This document shows, one piece after another, positions 1-13,000 of a stretch of DNA of 64,000 bases. Source of the stretch: Antedon mediterranea (lineage: Eukaryota > Echinodermata > Crinoidea > Comatulida > Antedonidae). How positions within the stretch are numbered: the first letter of the stretch is position 1; the number at the start of each line of letters is the position of its first letter. The stretch spans positions 18,944,922 to 19,008,921 of the forward strand of contig NC_092678.1 in NCBI RefSeq assembly GCF_964355755.1, read 5' to 3'. The position numbers and the translations under genes are program-made. The notes under the pieces are model-generated. The model had not been told where the DNA came from. It was given only the letters and a program-made list of their open reading frames with translations, and ran no database searches.

Positions 1-1105
1 TTTAATTTTAGAACGACCGTAAATGACTATGCAAATCCGGTATTACCGTATTTGTTGTTTATAAAAAAAAACTTCAACCGTTAGAAACACAGAAAAAACT
101 AGATTTAAATGTCATTATATAAATTAGGTTTTTAGAAGATTGTTATTAAACTATTTATAGAATAGTTTTCCAGGAGTTACAGGAACAATTAAATCAAGAA
201 CAACAATTACAGAACACTTTTTTATTAAATAACCAATCAGACGCGCTTATTATATCCAAATGTAGTAGAAAAGTAGCATATATATAAGAAGATATAGTAA
301 AAAGTATTACCTTTTTGCAAAACCTGTGCCTTTCAAATTAAAAGCTGGAAAACCTTAACTCGACTTCTTACAGCTTAAGTTTTCAAGTTTGCTTCCAAAG
401 GTATGGTTGTTATTTTGGTAAGTAAATATGTTATGTTGCTGGATACTAGTATAATTCTAATCAATTTACTTTCTTTTAAATACCCCTTTTCACTTCAACA
501 TTGTTTAAGCAGTGAGCGTGTATCTATTGGAAGACCTTGCAACACTTTTAGTTATTATTTGCGATTAAAAAAAATTCAGGTTCAACAATTTGGCCTAATT
601 AGGGGTGTGTTCTGAACGTGGTATAGCATGTCTAATGGTTGTCGATACTAACACATATCCCCACACAATAATTGTTTTTAATTGCTTAAAAAAATTGCAT
701 AAAATACGTTAGTTGGGTTGTCTAAAAGTCGTAGATGACATCATATCAACTTTAGTCATTACACCTTATTTGGTATAAAATAAGTGTAACTTATAAGTAA
801 ATATGTCGTAACAGGTTTAATTTTTTTTTTTTTTTTTGATATTATATTTAATAATTCAAGAAATAATGATTTATTATTCATAATTTTTGTAGTAGGCCTG
901 TAGTAAACATTTAGTGTACGTAAAATATAGTCTGAAATGCTATATTTATATAAAACAGGGCCTATCGGGTATTAAATACATAATTGTTTTGAGGATAGGG
1001 ATTGTGACTAAATTCAGTTTTCCTCTCTGTAGTTGATTTAGCTTCTATATATAAATTTACGTAAGGGCAAAATTCGGTAAATCGCGCCTTACTTCTAGAA
1101 TTTTC

Positions 1106-1455
1106 ACTCGATGGTATGTAAAGTTGGTTCGTACTTTCGGTACTGATTTTAACCGCCTGATGTAACCCTGTTTACTAATTAAATTGAGTTAGATAATTAG
1201 TTATTGACGATTAAAACGAATTTAGGTTCAACGATTTGCCCCAAATAGGGGTGTTTTCCGATCGTGGTATACACTGTCTAACTCGATGGTATGTAAAGTT
1301 GGTTCGTACTTTCGGTACTGATTTTAACCACCTGATGTAACCCTGTTTACTAATTAAATTGAGTTCGATAATTAGTTATTGACGATTAAAACGAATTTAG
1401 GTTCAACGATTTGCCCCAAATAGGGGTGTTTTTAGATCGTGGTATACACTGTCTA
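1106..1455. repeat. 175-bp tandem duplication inside repeat A
   Basis: ACTCGATGGTATGTAAAGTT begins at 1106 and again at 1281; the two units differ at only a few positions (CCGCCTG against CCACCTG, GTTTTCCGATC against GTTTTTAGATC). They form the left part of a longer repeat copy that runs to about 1720. Confidence 0.85.
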
Positions 1456-2578
1456 ATGGATGTCCGTCTTGAAAAATACCCGCAGACAATAATACGAGGA
1501 TGCTTCGCATTTTCCTATCTCCTCCTACGATAGTTGTTTTTAATGGCTGAAAACCGGCTGAACAGCTCGAGTACAGCATCATAATGTTGAAGACAGGCCG
1601 ATTTTCTTTTAAAAATTCTATTTTGATAGATTTAATATACGTTTATACAAATGTATTTATTTGCGATGAATGGAACATTCCAATCTCTGTTCCACAAGTG
1701 TCTATTCCCTCAGGCGTCGTAAAGGCAAGTACTGTATGACTCATAACAGAAATTCGATCCATTTTTTTTTCAATCTGTGCAGCTGCAGAGGTTGGATATA
1801 CATTTTTTTTAAACGGATAATGAGCTAGCGTTTTCAGTCGCCGTATATTATGTTCCAATCTTTATTATTGCAGTTAAACCACCCACATCATCACCCTTCC
1901 CTCACTGGCATGAGTAGCGTTGTAAAGCCAGTAGAGGATAGGCCTACGGTGCATCACATGCCATAAACGCAGAACAACTTTGGTGGGTAGGGTAGGAACC
2001 AACTTAAGTATGAATTGGCTCTAAAAAACAATTAAAAACCATTAGGCCTACTAATTAAGTTGAGTTAGATAATTTAATATTTATTGACGATTAAATCGAA
2101 TTTATGATTTTCCCCGAATAGAAGTGGTTTTCACAAATTGTTTTACATTATATAAACATGTCGTAGTGATGTATCATGTACTATTTCAATCGACTAGGAC
2201 GGTGATAGTTTCAACAAAGTATTACATCGCAATGTTTTACTGTGTTTAGTGGTATATTATTTGTAAAACATGAAAACAATTAATATTTCGTTACTAAATG
2301 GATAAAGAATATATTTTAAAATTGTTCCTCTTTGCACCCATCCTCTTCCCCATCCCTCAACCCTAATGTTACATACAAAAGACAAATTAAGTTTGCTTAA
2401 ATTTGACTTAAACAATTGGTCTCATTATGTGAGAAGTAATTCCCAGGGTGCTAATTTTAGTTGAGTACATAAATCAGTGTCTATTTATTCGTTCCTAAAC
2501 GACATGTATTATTGTACGTACATTTGAAATCGCCAGTTTTTTAACGCTGAAATTATTATGTATTCAAGAACCATCTGT

Positions 2579-2642
2579 GGGCACGACCTAGATGGTGGGC
2601 ACGACCTAGATGGTACGCGAGCGAAGCGAGCGTACCATCTAG
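2579..2642. repeat. 18-bp direct repeat leading into perfect 13-bp hairpin
   Basis: GGGCACGACCTAGATGGT occurs twice in tandem (2579-2614). The second copy runs into a hairpin: arm CTAGATGGTACGC (2606-2618), loop GAGCGAAGCGA, arm GCGTACCATCTAG (2630-2642). It is GC-richer than its surroundings. Confidence 0.8.
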
Positions 2643-2647
2643 TCTAT

Positions 2648-3075
2648 ATTAATTTACGTAAAGGCAAAATTTGGTAAATCGCGCGTAACTTGTTTAATTT
2701 CTATTCAATGGTATAGTAAAGTTGGTACACACTCTCGGAACCGATTTTCAACACCTAATGCAAACCTGTTTAGTTAGATAATTAGTTTTTAAAACGAATT
2801 TATTTTGTTATGATTTCCCCTACACTGTCCTGTCTAATCGTTTTCGATGCTGAAACACCCGCACACAATAATACAACCTCCTTTTCTACAAAAATTGTTT
2901 TTAATAGCTGAAAACCGGTTAAACAGCTCGAGTACAGCATCATAGTGTGAAGACAAACCAACTTTATTTAAAACGTACTATTTTATCAATTTAATATACG
3001 TTTATACAAACGTATTGTTTGGCGATGGTTGGAACATTCCAATCTATTTTCATAGTGTCAATTCCCTCAGGCGTA
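2648..3075. repeat. Interspersed repeat A, upstream copy 2
   Basis: It shares with 1060-1720 the blocks AATTTACGTAA, GGTAAATCGCGC, GTTTTTAATAGCTGAAAACCGG, CTCGAGTACAGCATCAT and TTTAATATACGTTTATACAAA, in the same order and orientation. It lacks the internal tandem duplication. Class unknown. Confidence 0.7.
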
Positions 3076-3972
3076 ATAGCCTAAATCAGTGTCCAACAAA
3101 AACCAATACACTCATGAGTATTACCAGTCCTAGTTTACAAAATCCCATTACTGTTAAGACGTAGTGTTAAGCTTTCGAGAGAACAGTTTCTTAATGCTTT
3201 CGTCCTCTTGAATATCTGCCTAAGGCCGCGGCGCAAAAATTATACATGTTGATAGTAAAATACATTAAAGCATTGTCGGTCGCCATGTGAATCGCCGATT
3301 TGTTTTACTGTTAGTGTGGGTACACTATCAGATACATGAACACATTATGCAAATCAATTTTATTAATGAGAGTTGTTTCTCAACAATGTTGTATAATTAA
3401 AAATAAATTTAAATATATATATATGTGTTTAGAGGTACGTTATTATAAAACAAATAACGTTCTTTACTGGTGAATAAATAATATAATTTGAAACAATCAT
3501 ACCAAACACAAATTTGTTTTGTTTAAATTTGATTTAATATTAAACTTGGACTAATTTTGTTACAAGTATTCTGTTGGAGGTAATTCCAATGTTGCTAAAT
3601 TTAGTCTACATAAAAAACAGTGTATCTCAACAGTTGTTGGCCAACGGAAGTTAAGTTATCAGTAATAACTTGCTTTATTTGTAAGATTATTTCATCGTCA
3701 TCTCTATCCGTCAGGCTACTTTATATTGTCTATTTAGGCTGAATACTCATCTGTTAACTCTTACTTAACTTAACTATTCTAGTTAATCATCGGTATTATT
3801 TTGAACCACCTTGTACTTTAAACAAATCATAATAAACTGAACGTTAACTATTATTTGTGCACATCCAAACATTTTCAAATTATGTTGCAGATATTGTTAT
3901 GAGCGAAATGTTTTTTCCTTCAGTTTTGATTGTATTAGATGATTAGTGTACTACTACTATATTTACACGAAC

Positions 3973-4030
3973 ATGTTACTAAAATGTCTGATTTTGGTAT
4001 TTGGACTTTGCAATCTTGTCAATTCACAAA
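3973..4030 (+). CDS. Gene 1 exon 1: signal peptide
   Basis: ATG at 3973 opens 19 codons reading MLLKCLILVFGLCNLVNSQ, a textbook signal peptide (basic n-region, hydrophobic core, small polar end), followed by donor GTGAGT at 4031. One base is left over (phase 1), which fits the phase-1 acceptor of the first MAM exon at 5554. This sets the start of the receptor. Any 5' UTR exon further upstream cannot be seen. Confidence 0.75.
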
Positions 4031-7000
4031 GTGAGTATTTTTCTTCCCTGTTAGTTTTGTTTTGCATTTCTCTACGTGATTATTTTAATACTTGTTTGTA
4101 GCCCAGTGCCTGCAAAAGTTCAAACAAGAACAGCTTACTTGTTGTAAAGGCCAAGGAACAAAATCATGTGGTTTTATCCCATGCCTGTCACCTTTATTTT
4201 TTACATTTTGGGATGCTTGATCCAATTTACTGGAACAAGATTTATAAAAAAAATGACCTTTCCTCTCCTGACATGACTTTATATTTATAACTGTGTTTAT
4301 ATGTTCTTAGTCATACAACCAAAACAAATGCGCACATGTTGCACACACGTATCTATTTATAATATTTATTTTAGAAACGATAAAGATGATTTATGCTTAT
4401 AAATGTATTAGAATGAGTAAATGTATCAAGTAGTCAAGAATAATGATGTTGAATAATGTATTAAGCACAGAAATAATATTAAAACAAAAACGCATACTTA
4501 TGAGTTAGATAATGTTACTGTAAATTAGCAATACAAATAGAATGACGTAAATAAAGTTTAATATGTATTTTAGATAAGATATGATTTAGTTGACGATTCT
4601 GTCTGAATTCAAATTTGTTCGTACTGTTAAAGGATAACTTTACCGAGAGCCATAGTTTTTGACAACGTATTAGGGATGTACAGAATTTTCATTCCAATTG
4701 CGATATTTACGATACCGCTGCGCGCGCTCACCGTACAGCCGTCGGCGTAAATTGCTGGACGTCAAGAGTGTTGAGAAAATGACCTCATGAGTTTTAACTG
4801 TTGTTAATATACAAGAGATAGGTAACAGTCATTTTAATTACTAATTTGACCTGTATTAGGCTTAAATTAGCCAAAATTTTTAGTCTGTTAGTCGAAAAAA
4901 CACTTCAATCTCTACATTATCAGACTTTATGTGACAAAAAATGTGATGTGCCCATATATGGACATGATAATGTCATATCACTGCCATAATATAATATAAG
5001 GGCAAAGGACAATTTTGTTGTCTTGCAAACTCTTATTGAATAGAGTATTCTTTATTGTTTTGTTTCTCTAACTAACAATTCCTCAAATGTTACCCAAAAT
5101 TGCATCATTGATTATAATTCACAATTAAATTAATTGGGTTTTGTTTTTAAATAAACAAAGTCGGTACCAATTATTATGTACATATTCTATAGTTTCTGTA
5201 CAATCAAACATTTGAGAAACCGAATTCTGGCCAAACGAAATTTATTCAAGCGTTTAGTTTAAGCGTTTAGTTCAAGCGTTTAGTTTCTGTACAATCAAAC
5301 ATTGAGAAAGTCAATTTTGGCCAAGCGAAAGTTATTCAAGCGTTAAGAGGAATCAAACTAGTCATGTCGCAACCGCAGTATGAAACATTTGATTTAACAG
5401 AGCTCAGAATCCTTGATATAATCAGAACTTTGAATTTCAATTAATACTTACTTGTTAACAATTAACACTTACTTGTTAACAATTAACAATTAAGTATTGT
5501 CAATAACTATGTTCTACTCTAGATAATAACAGTTTTTTTGTGTGTTAAATTAGGTTCTATAACTTGTAGCTTTGATGTTGATTTTTGTGGATGGGACCCG
5601 TATCCGGAGAGTGATTCCTACTATACACCGTGGCAACTTTCTAACGAGACAACTGATAATAGTATCAACCCTGGTCCAGGTAAACTTTTTTGTTATTGTT
5701 TTTATTAACCTAACTATATATAACTGCATTGAAACACTGCTTCTCGTCAGATTACCGAAGTTAAGTAACGTTGGGCCCGGTTGCGCTCTGAATGGGAGAC
5801 CGTCTCGGAATCACGTCCGGAGAGTAATGGTGTAATGGTAATATCTGTACTAATTTAAACTGATTGCGTCCTTACAAGAAACTTTACTCTCCTCTACGTT
5901 GGCTCGAGATTTGGATGGGACGTAAAGTCGTTTGTCCCGTGTACATATAGTGCACGTTAACAAATTTTATTAGAAAAGTTTTCCGGTGTGCTGACCACTT
6001 GTTTTCTTATTTACAGGCGACTTCTATGCTTTCATTAAAAACCATGAAAATAGTTTTTTTGGAGCGAGAGGATATATGTGGACCTCAGCGATACCATCGA
6101 GATGGGATGATTTCTGCGTTAAGTTTAACTACTATTTGAGTGATAGAAGTGATAATATATTAATTGAACAATATAACTCATTTACATACAAATATTTTCG
6201 CTTCAGAAGTACAGGATGGCAGCAAGGTCAAGTCAGCCTTACCACTGGTACGGGTTTTAATCGCCTGAGATTCTCTGGAGAAACAAATAGAAACATTGTA
6301 GCTATCAACAACGTTAACATCAGTAGAGGATCATGTGAAGGTAAATTGTTAAAATTGTGTTAATAATTGAAAACTCAAAACAAAACATCATAATAAACCA
6401 AGATTTTCTATAATAAGAATAAAAAGGATGAGCAAAGAATGATTATAAAATGACGATTATGATACAATTATTTTATTGTTTTATGCGAATTAAAAGTAAA
6501 ATAGATGCTGCTAAGATATGAACTCTGTACAGAAAATGCCATCGAGGCTTTATTTTCTGAAATGAAATAGGCCTAATAAATCAAATTTAGATCCAAGTTC
6601 CGATATTGTATTAACAGAGTAAATTTTCGAAAAACCGAGAAGATAAACATCGCTCTCTGCTGTAATCGATGACTTGGTTGCATGTCTATTTTTTGATATT
6701 CAGTAAATTAGATATTGATATAATTACTTTTTTGTTTTAGTTTTATGCGAATTAAAAGTTATCTTTGAAATGTGCTATCCTTTCATGAGATAACATTATT
6801 TGAATCAACAGAATCTTGGTCTTTCTTAATACTTCTGTATATTTTTATTGTCAAATTAGTAGATGCATAAATATTAACATCTCGTTTAAATAATTATTAT
6901 ATATATTATATTGACAATAAACATTAACATAAGTATTTATTGCGTAATAGATTGTGTGAAAAATATTTATCTAACAACAAGTGAGGCTATCAACATAACA

Positions 7001-10000
7001 TCCCCATATTACCCAGAAAACAATGACATTCAATATCGTTGTGAGTGGATTGTGGAAAGTCCGAAAAATACAGGAATTCTACTCACGTTTTATGACTTTG
7101 AGCTACGGAGCTGTTGTGACTTTGTGAATATCACCTATTATGACACCATTGGCAATACCATGACTGGATTTTACACTGGAAGAAATGTTTACAATATTCT
7201 GGCTAAAAGTTACTTAAGTATAATATTTCAATCTAACTACAACGGTGTTAACAGAGGATTTTCTCTAGAACTGAAAGTTATTGACATAGGTATGTTTACT
7301 TTTATGTATGTTTTTTAGTAATTAACACTAGTTTTCCATTACATTTTCATTGTTTACAATTAGGTATTTTATGTTGTTTTTTAATAAATGTCAATAAAAT
7401 TTAAATATCTTTCTTTAGAATGTTCTGGATATTTGTGCTTGGATGGTTCTAATCTTGGTGTTTGCTTAAATGGATCTTTAGTTTGTGATGGAACTGATGA
7501 TTGTGGTGATTTTTCGGATGAAAGACATGGATGCACAGACCGTAAGTAAGATAATTATAAGGAAAACAGCATCTGAAAATGCTATTATGGGTCAGAATAT
7601 GGATTCCGTAGTATTAAAGATGTTTTTAGATTCATTACCCCTAGTATAATCAAAATACACTTATAGACAATAAGTAGCTCAGGCACGTACAAAAAAGGGG
7701 CGTTGGAGTATATACTGGTCATATGCGCACAGTTTTTCTCCTCTAAATACAGAGGATTGAGAGGAGGAACTATTTAGTGAACAAGAATGACTCGGGAAAA
7801 CAAATATAACACTTGTAACGCGCTATACATAGGTGGTCATTATGTTTTATTTCCAGAGTAGATAAAGGTTTTAAACAAGGTAGTCTGATGAGAATAAGAT
7901 GCTCGTCTCTATCCTTTGCCATACAAATTGGACATGTTTATAATAGAGTCAGACGCCCAATTTTGTGTTTATTTATTGTACTGTATATGCATACCACACT
8001 TTGATTTGATAGAATAATTTCGTTTTGGTGTTTTGCTAAAACATTGTTTGTTTATTTTGTATTTGGATTACTTCATGAGAATATTACTGGAATCACAAGG
8101 TCTCGCCTGTAAAAATAGTGTTTCCATAATTAGTACCCACCACAACGGTCAAGTGGTGGCATGGAGGAATGTATTTGGGATATATTCTTTGGTATAAATA
8201 GCGTCACATAATCGTACTTAAACCAATTATTATTTAGATGAATGTATATGCTGGATGGTTTTTGCATTCCCGTACAGGCAATTGGTAAACATTGGAAAGA
8301 TAAATAATAAATTAAATATCCGGTAAAATAAAAAAAAGCTTTCATGCTGTTTATTGGTTACTTATTTTATTTGTATGCCTATCGAGATCCATTATGAATT
8401 ATTTGCTCCATATATGTTCATTGGGTCATTGTGTATATATAATTCTAATGGTTCTAAATGAAATGCAGGTTTCCTATACTGTTAGTATCAATTCGTCTTA
8501 TTGTATTTATGGCGTTGCAAATTAAATTAGTTTTCAATAATTGTTTTCATAGTGTTTTAAGTTCTTTTTTTTAACGTGTGCGTGTATATGCTACTAAATA
8601 AAAAAGTGGTGACTTTTTTGTCAAATTAGGTTCTATAACTTGTAACTTTGATGTTGACATGTGTGGATGGGACCCGTATCCGAATAGTATTTCGTATACA
8701 ACATGGCAACTTTCCAACGAGACAACTGATAATACTATCAATCCTGGTCCGGGTAAGTTTTCATTTTTAGGATTATAAATAGATATTGGAATATATAGAA
8801 TTGTAAATACTGTGTACCCCAATATATGGCGTGCCAAGCTGTCATTTATTCAAGCAATAGAGATATCTTGGTTTTTAATAGAGATATCTTTATTTCCGAA
8901 TGACATCTTGCCATAGCAATACAGTACTGTGTCTAGCTAGACACATTTTAAACAGAATTGATTTCTATAATAATCTTACTGAACAGGACGAACTTATCCA
9001 AAAAATCCTGATTAAAATCCGTGTTTTTTATTAAGCTTTTATACAAAGGTTAAACATACAAAAACACAGGCTTGATTTTTAAACACTTACCTACTTGTTT
9101 TCTTATTTATAGGCGATAACTATGCTTTCATTCAAAAGTCTGGATCTCAGTCAAATGCAAAAGGATATATATGGACCGCATCGATACCATCGAGTTGGGG
9201 TGATTTCTGTGTTAAGTTCAACTATTATTTGAGTGATACTAATGATCGTATTGAAATTGAACACTATAGTTCGTTTGACAATTCGGTTGCAACTAAAAGG
9301 TTCTACTTTACAAGCACAGAATGGAAGTTAGGCCATGCTAGCTTTTCCACGAGTACACCTATCAACCGTCTGAGATTCTATGGGAGAACATATGAAAACA
9401 TTGTAGCTATCAACAACGTCAACATCAGCAGAGGAACATGTGAAGGTAAAATGTTAAAATTGGGTATTATTGTTAATATTGTTACTGTTATTATTGTATT
9501 ATTTAACAAAAAACGCAAACAAAATGTATTAACAAGATGCCCTATAATGATAATTAAAATTACTGTTAATAATAAAGATAATTATAAAGGAAATGGCTTT
9601 GAGGATTTATTTTCTGAAATTAAATAATACGAACGAGTTCAGACATGTAAATTGTCCAGTTCTCACCGCTAGAATTGTTTTACTTGAAAATAAGTTTTAT
9701 ACGAGCATATTTACACACTCCGTTTCTAAAGTGAGCATATTAATCTAGTAAACTATATAAATTAGATAATGATATATAATGTTGGTTCTATTTTAAATAT
9801 AGTTATTTTAAGAATGCTCTGTGTTTTCATCGTAAAGTATACACATATTTGAATCAACATAATAATTTGTCTTTCTTTTTACTTTATTATTATTAATATT
9901 ATTTGTATTATTATTTCTGCTGTTATTGTTATTGCTGCTGCTGTTTATGTTACTGCTCTTTCTGCTTTGCTGTTGCTACTTATGTTGTTGCTGCTGCTTT

Positions 10001-13000
10001 TGCTGTTGTCGTTGTCGTCTTTGTCAAAAGATTAGATTCACAAATAGTAACATTTCGTTTAAATAAAGTAGTATTAACAAAAGTATTTCTTGATTCAACA
10101 GATTGTGTGAAAAATATGCATCTAACGACAGGTGATGCTATTAACATAACATCCCCATATTACCCAGAAAACCATAACAATCAGTACTGTGAGTGGATCG
10201 TGGAAAGTCCACAAAATACAGGAATTCTACTCACGTTTTATGACTTTGAGCTACAGAGCTGTTGTGACTTTGTGAATATCACTTATGTTGACACCATTGG
10301 CAATACATTGACTGAATTTTACACTGGAAGGCATATTTACAATATTCTAGCTAAAACTTACCTAAGTATAATATTTCAATCTAACTACAACGGTATTAAT
10401 AGAGGATTTGCTGCAAAACTGGAAGTTGTTGACATCGGTATGATTACATTTTATATGTATTTGACACACGTTTTCCAATATTTGCTATTGTTTTAAAACT
10501 TTAAGTAATTCAGATTGAATTTTTTTTTATCAATTTCAATACAATAACATCTTTTCTTTTAGAATGTCCTGGATATTTGTGCTTAAATGGTTCTCGTCGT
10601 GGTGTTTGCTTAAATAGATCTTTAGTTTGTGATGGAACTGATAATTGTGGTGATTTGTCTGATGAAAGAAAGGGATGCACAGACCGTGAGTCAAATATTA
10701 TTATAAGGAAAAACGCATATGAAATTGAATAACGTTTATTATAGGCCGGAATTATTATTTTTTGCTGCTGTTGTGGCTGTTGTTGTTTTTCTTTTTCATT
10801 TGTTTTCAAAACCAATAAACATCAAGTGCTCAGGGATCACAATCCATAACAAAAACAGAAGATACAATAACCGTAAAAACAATACAATAGACAGATGTCT
10901 TTATCTGAATGACATTGTTAGAAGTGTTCTACCTTTTTTTCTAACTTTTTCAACGATTTGCCCCAAATAGAGGTGTTTTCCGATCGTGGTATACACTGTC
11001 TAATGGGTGTTCATCTTGAAAAATACCTGCACACAATAATACGAGGATGTTTCGCATTTACCTATCTTCCTCTAGGATAATTGTTTTTAATAGCTGAAAA
11101 CTTGTTGAACTGCTCGAGTACAGCATCATAATGTTAAAGAAAGGCCGATTTAAAAAAAATACTATTTTGATAGGTTTAATATACAGTACGTGTATACAAA
11201 TGTATTGATTTATGAATGGAACATTCAAATCTCTCAGTCTCAGTATAATTATTGGTTTAACACAAGTAGGTAAATGTATGGGTTCCTCCTGGGGGAAATC
11301 TTAAAACCTTGAGATATAGTATATTAAATTATGCTTAATTCTGACATAGGCGATCGTGAAAGGTCTCCGCCTTGGATACCTACCTCATCTATCTCAGATG
11401 TACCGCCAAACGTAGATTTGATAACATTAGTTCTCACTATTACGATATTGTTCCATATTACTCTCTTAGGAAGATATCATGGAGGGTTTTAAAACGAAAT
11501 TTTGGGTTTCATCGGTAGATTTTTAAGAGTCGGCAGAAATAATAAAGTGGTGAAATATTTTTTGTTTTTAAATTAGGTTCTATAACCTGTAACTTTGATG
11601 TTGACATGTGTGGATGGGACCCGTATCCAAATAATGGTATTTATGATACACCGTGGCAACTTTCCACGGGGACAACTGATAATAACATCCTCCCTGGTTC
11701 AGGTAAGATTTCTGTTTGAAAGTTAGAACACAAAATTATAAGGAATATAAAAATAAGGGTACACAAGTCTACAAGCCTCACTTAATCACAGTAGCTACCC
11801 CAATACAATGTCTAGCTAAATACCTCTATTTAATCGAAATCTTAAAAACTTTTTTTTTATCTAAATAATAGTTTAAATAATATTGTTAGGACTCTTTGTA
11901 GGGCTTCATATACAAGCCTAATAATAGAATACAATTTAAACAGATTTTATTTCTATAGTAATCTCAGTAAACTTATACTATATTATGCTTGTGACAAAAT
12001 TCCCAAAGTTCTGAATGTAATTTCTAACACATTTATCCGTAACATGTCTTTTGATAACCATTTAATATCCTAAACATACAAAAACAGGAGCTTGACTTTT
12101 AAACAACAATTGTTTTCTCATTGACAGGTGATTACTATGCTTTCATTCAAAAGTCTATAACTTCTTCGAATGCGAATGGATATATGTGGACCACAGAGAT
12201 ACCCTCGAGTTGGGGTGATTTCTGTGTTAAGTTCAACTACTATTTGAGTGATAAAACTGATTTTTTATATATTCAACATTATCGTTCGTTTGATAGGCGG
12301 ATTACACAAAAAAGATTTTACTTTACAAGCACAGAATGGATGCTAGGAAATGTTAGCTTTTCAACGAGTACTCCTATCAACCGTGTGAGATTCCATGGAA
12401 GATCATATAAAAACATTGTAGCCATCAGCAACGTTAACATCAGTAGAGGAATATGTGAAGGTAATATGTTCAAATTCGGTAATATTGTTAATAACGAATG
12501 TTGATTCCCAGTATTAGTAAGATAAAATTGATGATTGCGGTAATTAGTCTAATAAAAGACAACATCTAGAAATTGAAAACATTCTATTAATGAAAGATTT
12601 CTTTCGATTCCTTACATCTAATCCTAATAAGGGGCTTATTTTAAAAATGGTCACCAAAATACACTAGACAATTAAACAGCTGCTGCTCATCCCAATGATC
12701 AAATGCCCATAATTTGGGATTACAAAGAGAATATATATTTCTATTTAGATAAGTTAGGCATAACAAATATACGTTTTTTATTTGACAAAATTCAATTTGT
12801 ATTTTCAATTCCATTCTATTTGGTGGTGTTGAATAATGATGGTTAGACCCTGGATTTCGCTCCATTGAACATGCAAATGCCAAGAGTACAAAATATAGAA
12901 GCCGCACAGCCAACTATATCCTTATATTGTTAACATCAATGCTTTTGTTACTACGTCAATGACCTCCCCACTTCGGGGCTGATAAACATCTAATTTCTGG

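Larger units (their letters stand above)
1..3972. other. 5' flanking DNA, repeat-rich, no gene seen
   Basis: No coding exon with recognisable domain is visible on either strand. The stretch is AT-rich and carries several copies of interspersed repeat A (about 545-690, 1060-1720, 2050-2160, 2648-3075), a 175-bp tandem duplication, a hairpin and a poly-T run at 823-837. The promoter of gene 1 must lie at its right end, but no clear TATA box or initiator stands out. Confidence 0.6.

Noticed and set aside
1643-1858. Minus-strand open frame in the 5' flank
   Set aside because: It lies largely in interspersed repeat A and has no recognisable domain; related copies are not open.
5711-5832. Functional 5S rRNA gene
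   Set aside because: The first third is too diverged and it is followed by a repeat-like body; a SINE head explains it better.
9903-10101. Tyr/Cys/Ala/Val-rich open stretch in frame with CUB 2
   Set aside because: It is translated trinucleotide microsatellite and intron 3' end, before the acceptor at 10100-10101.
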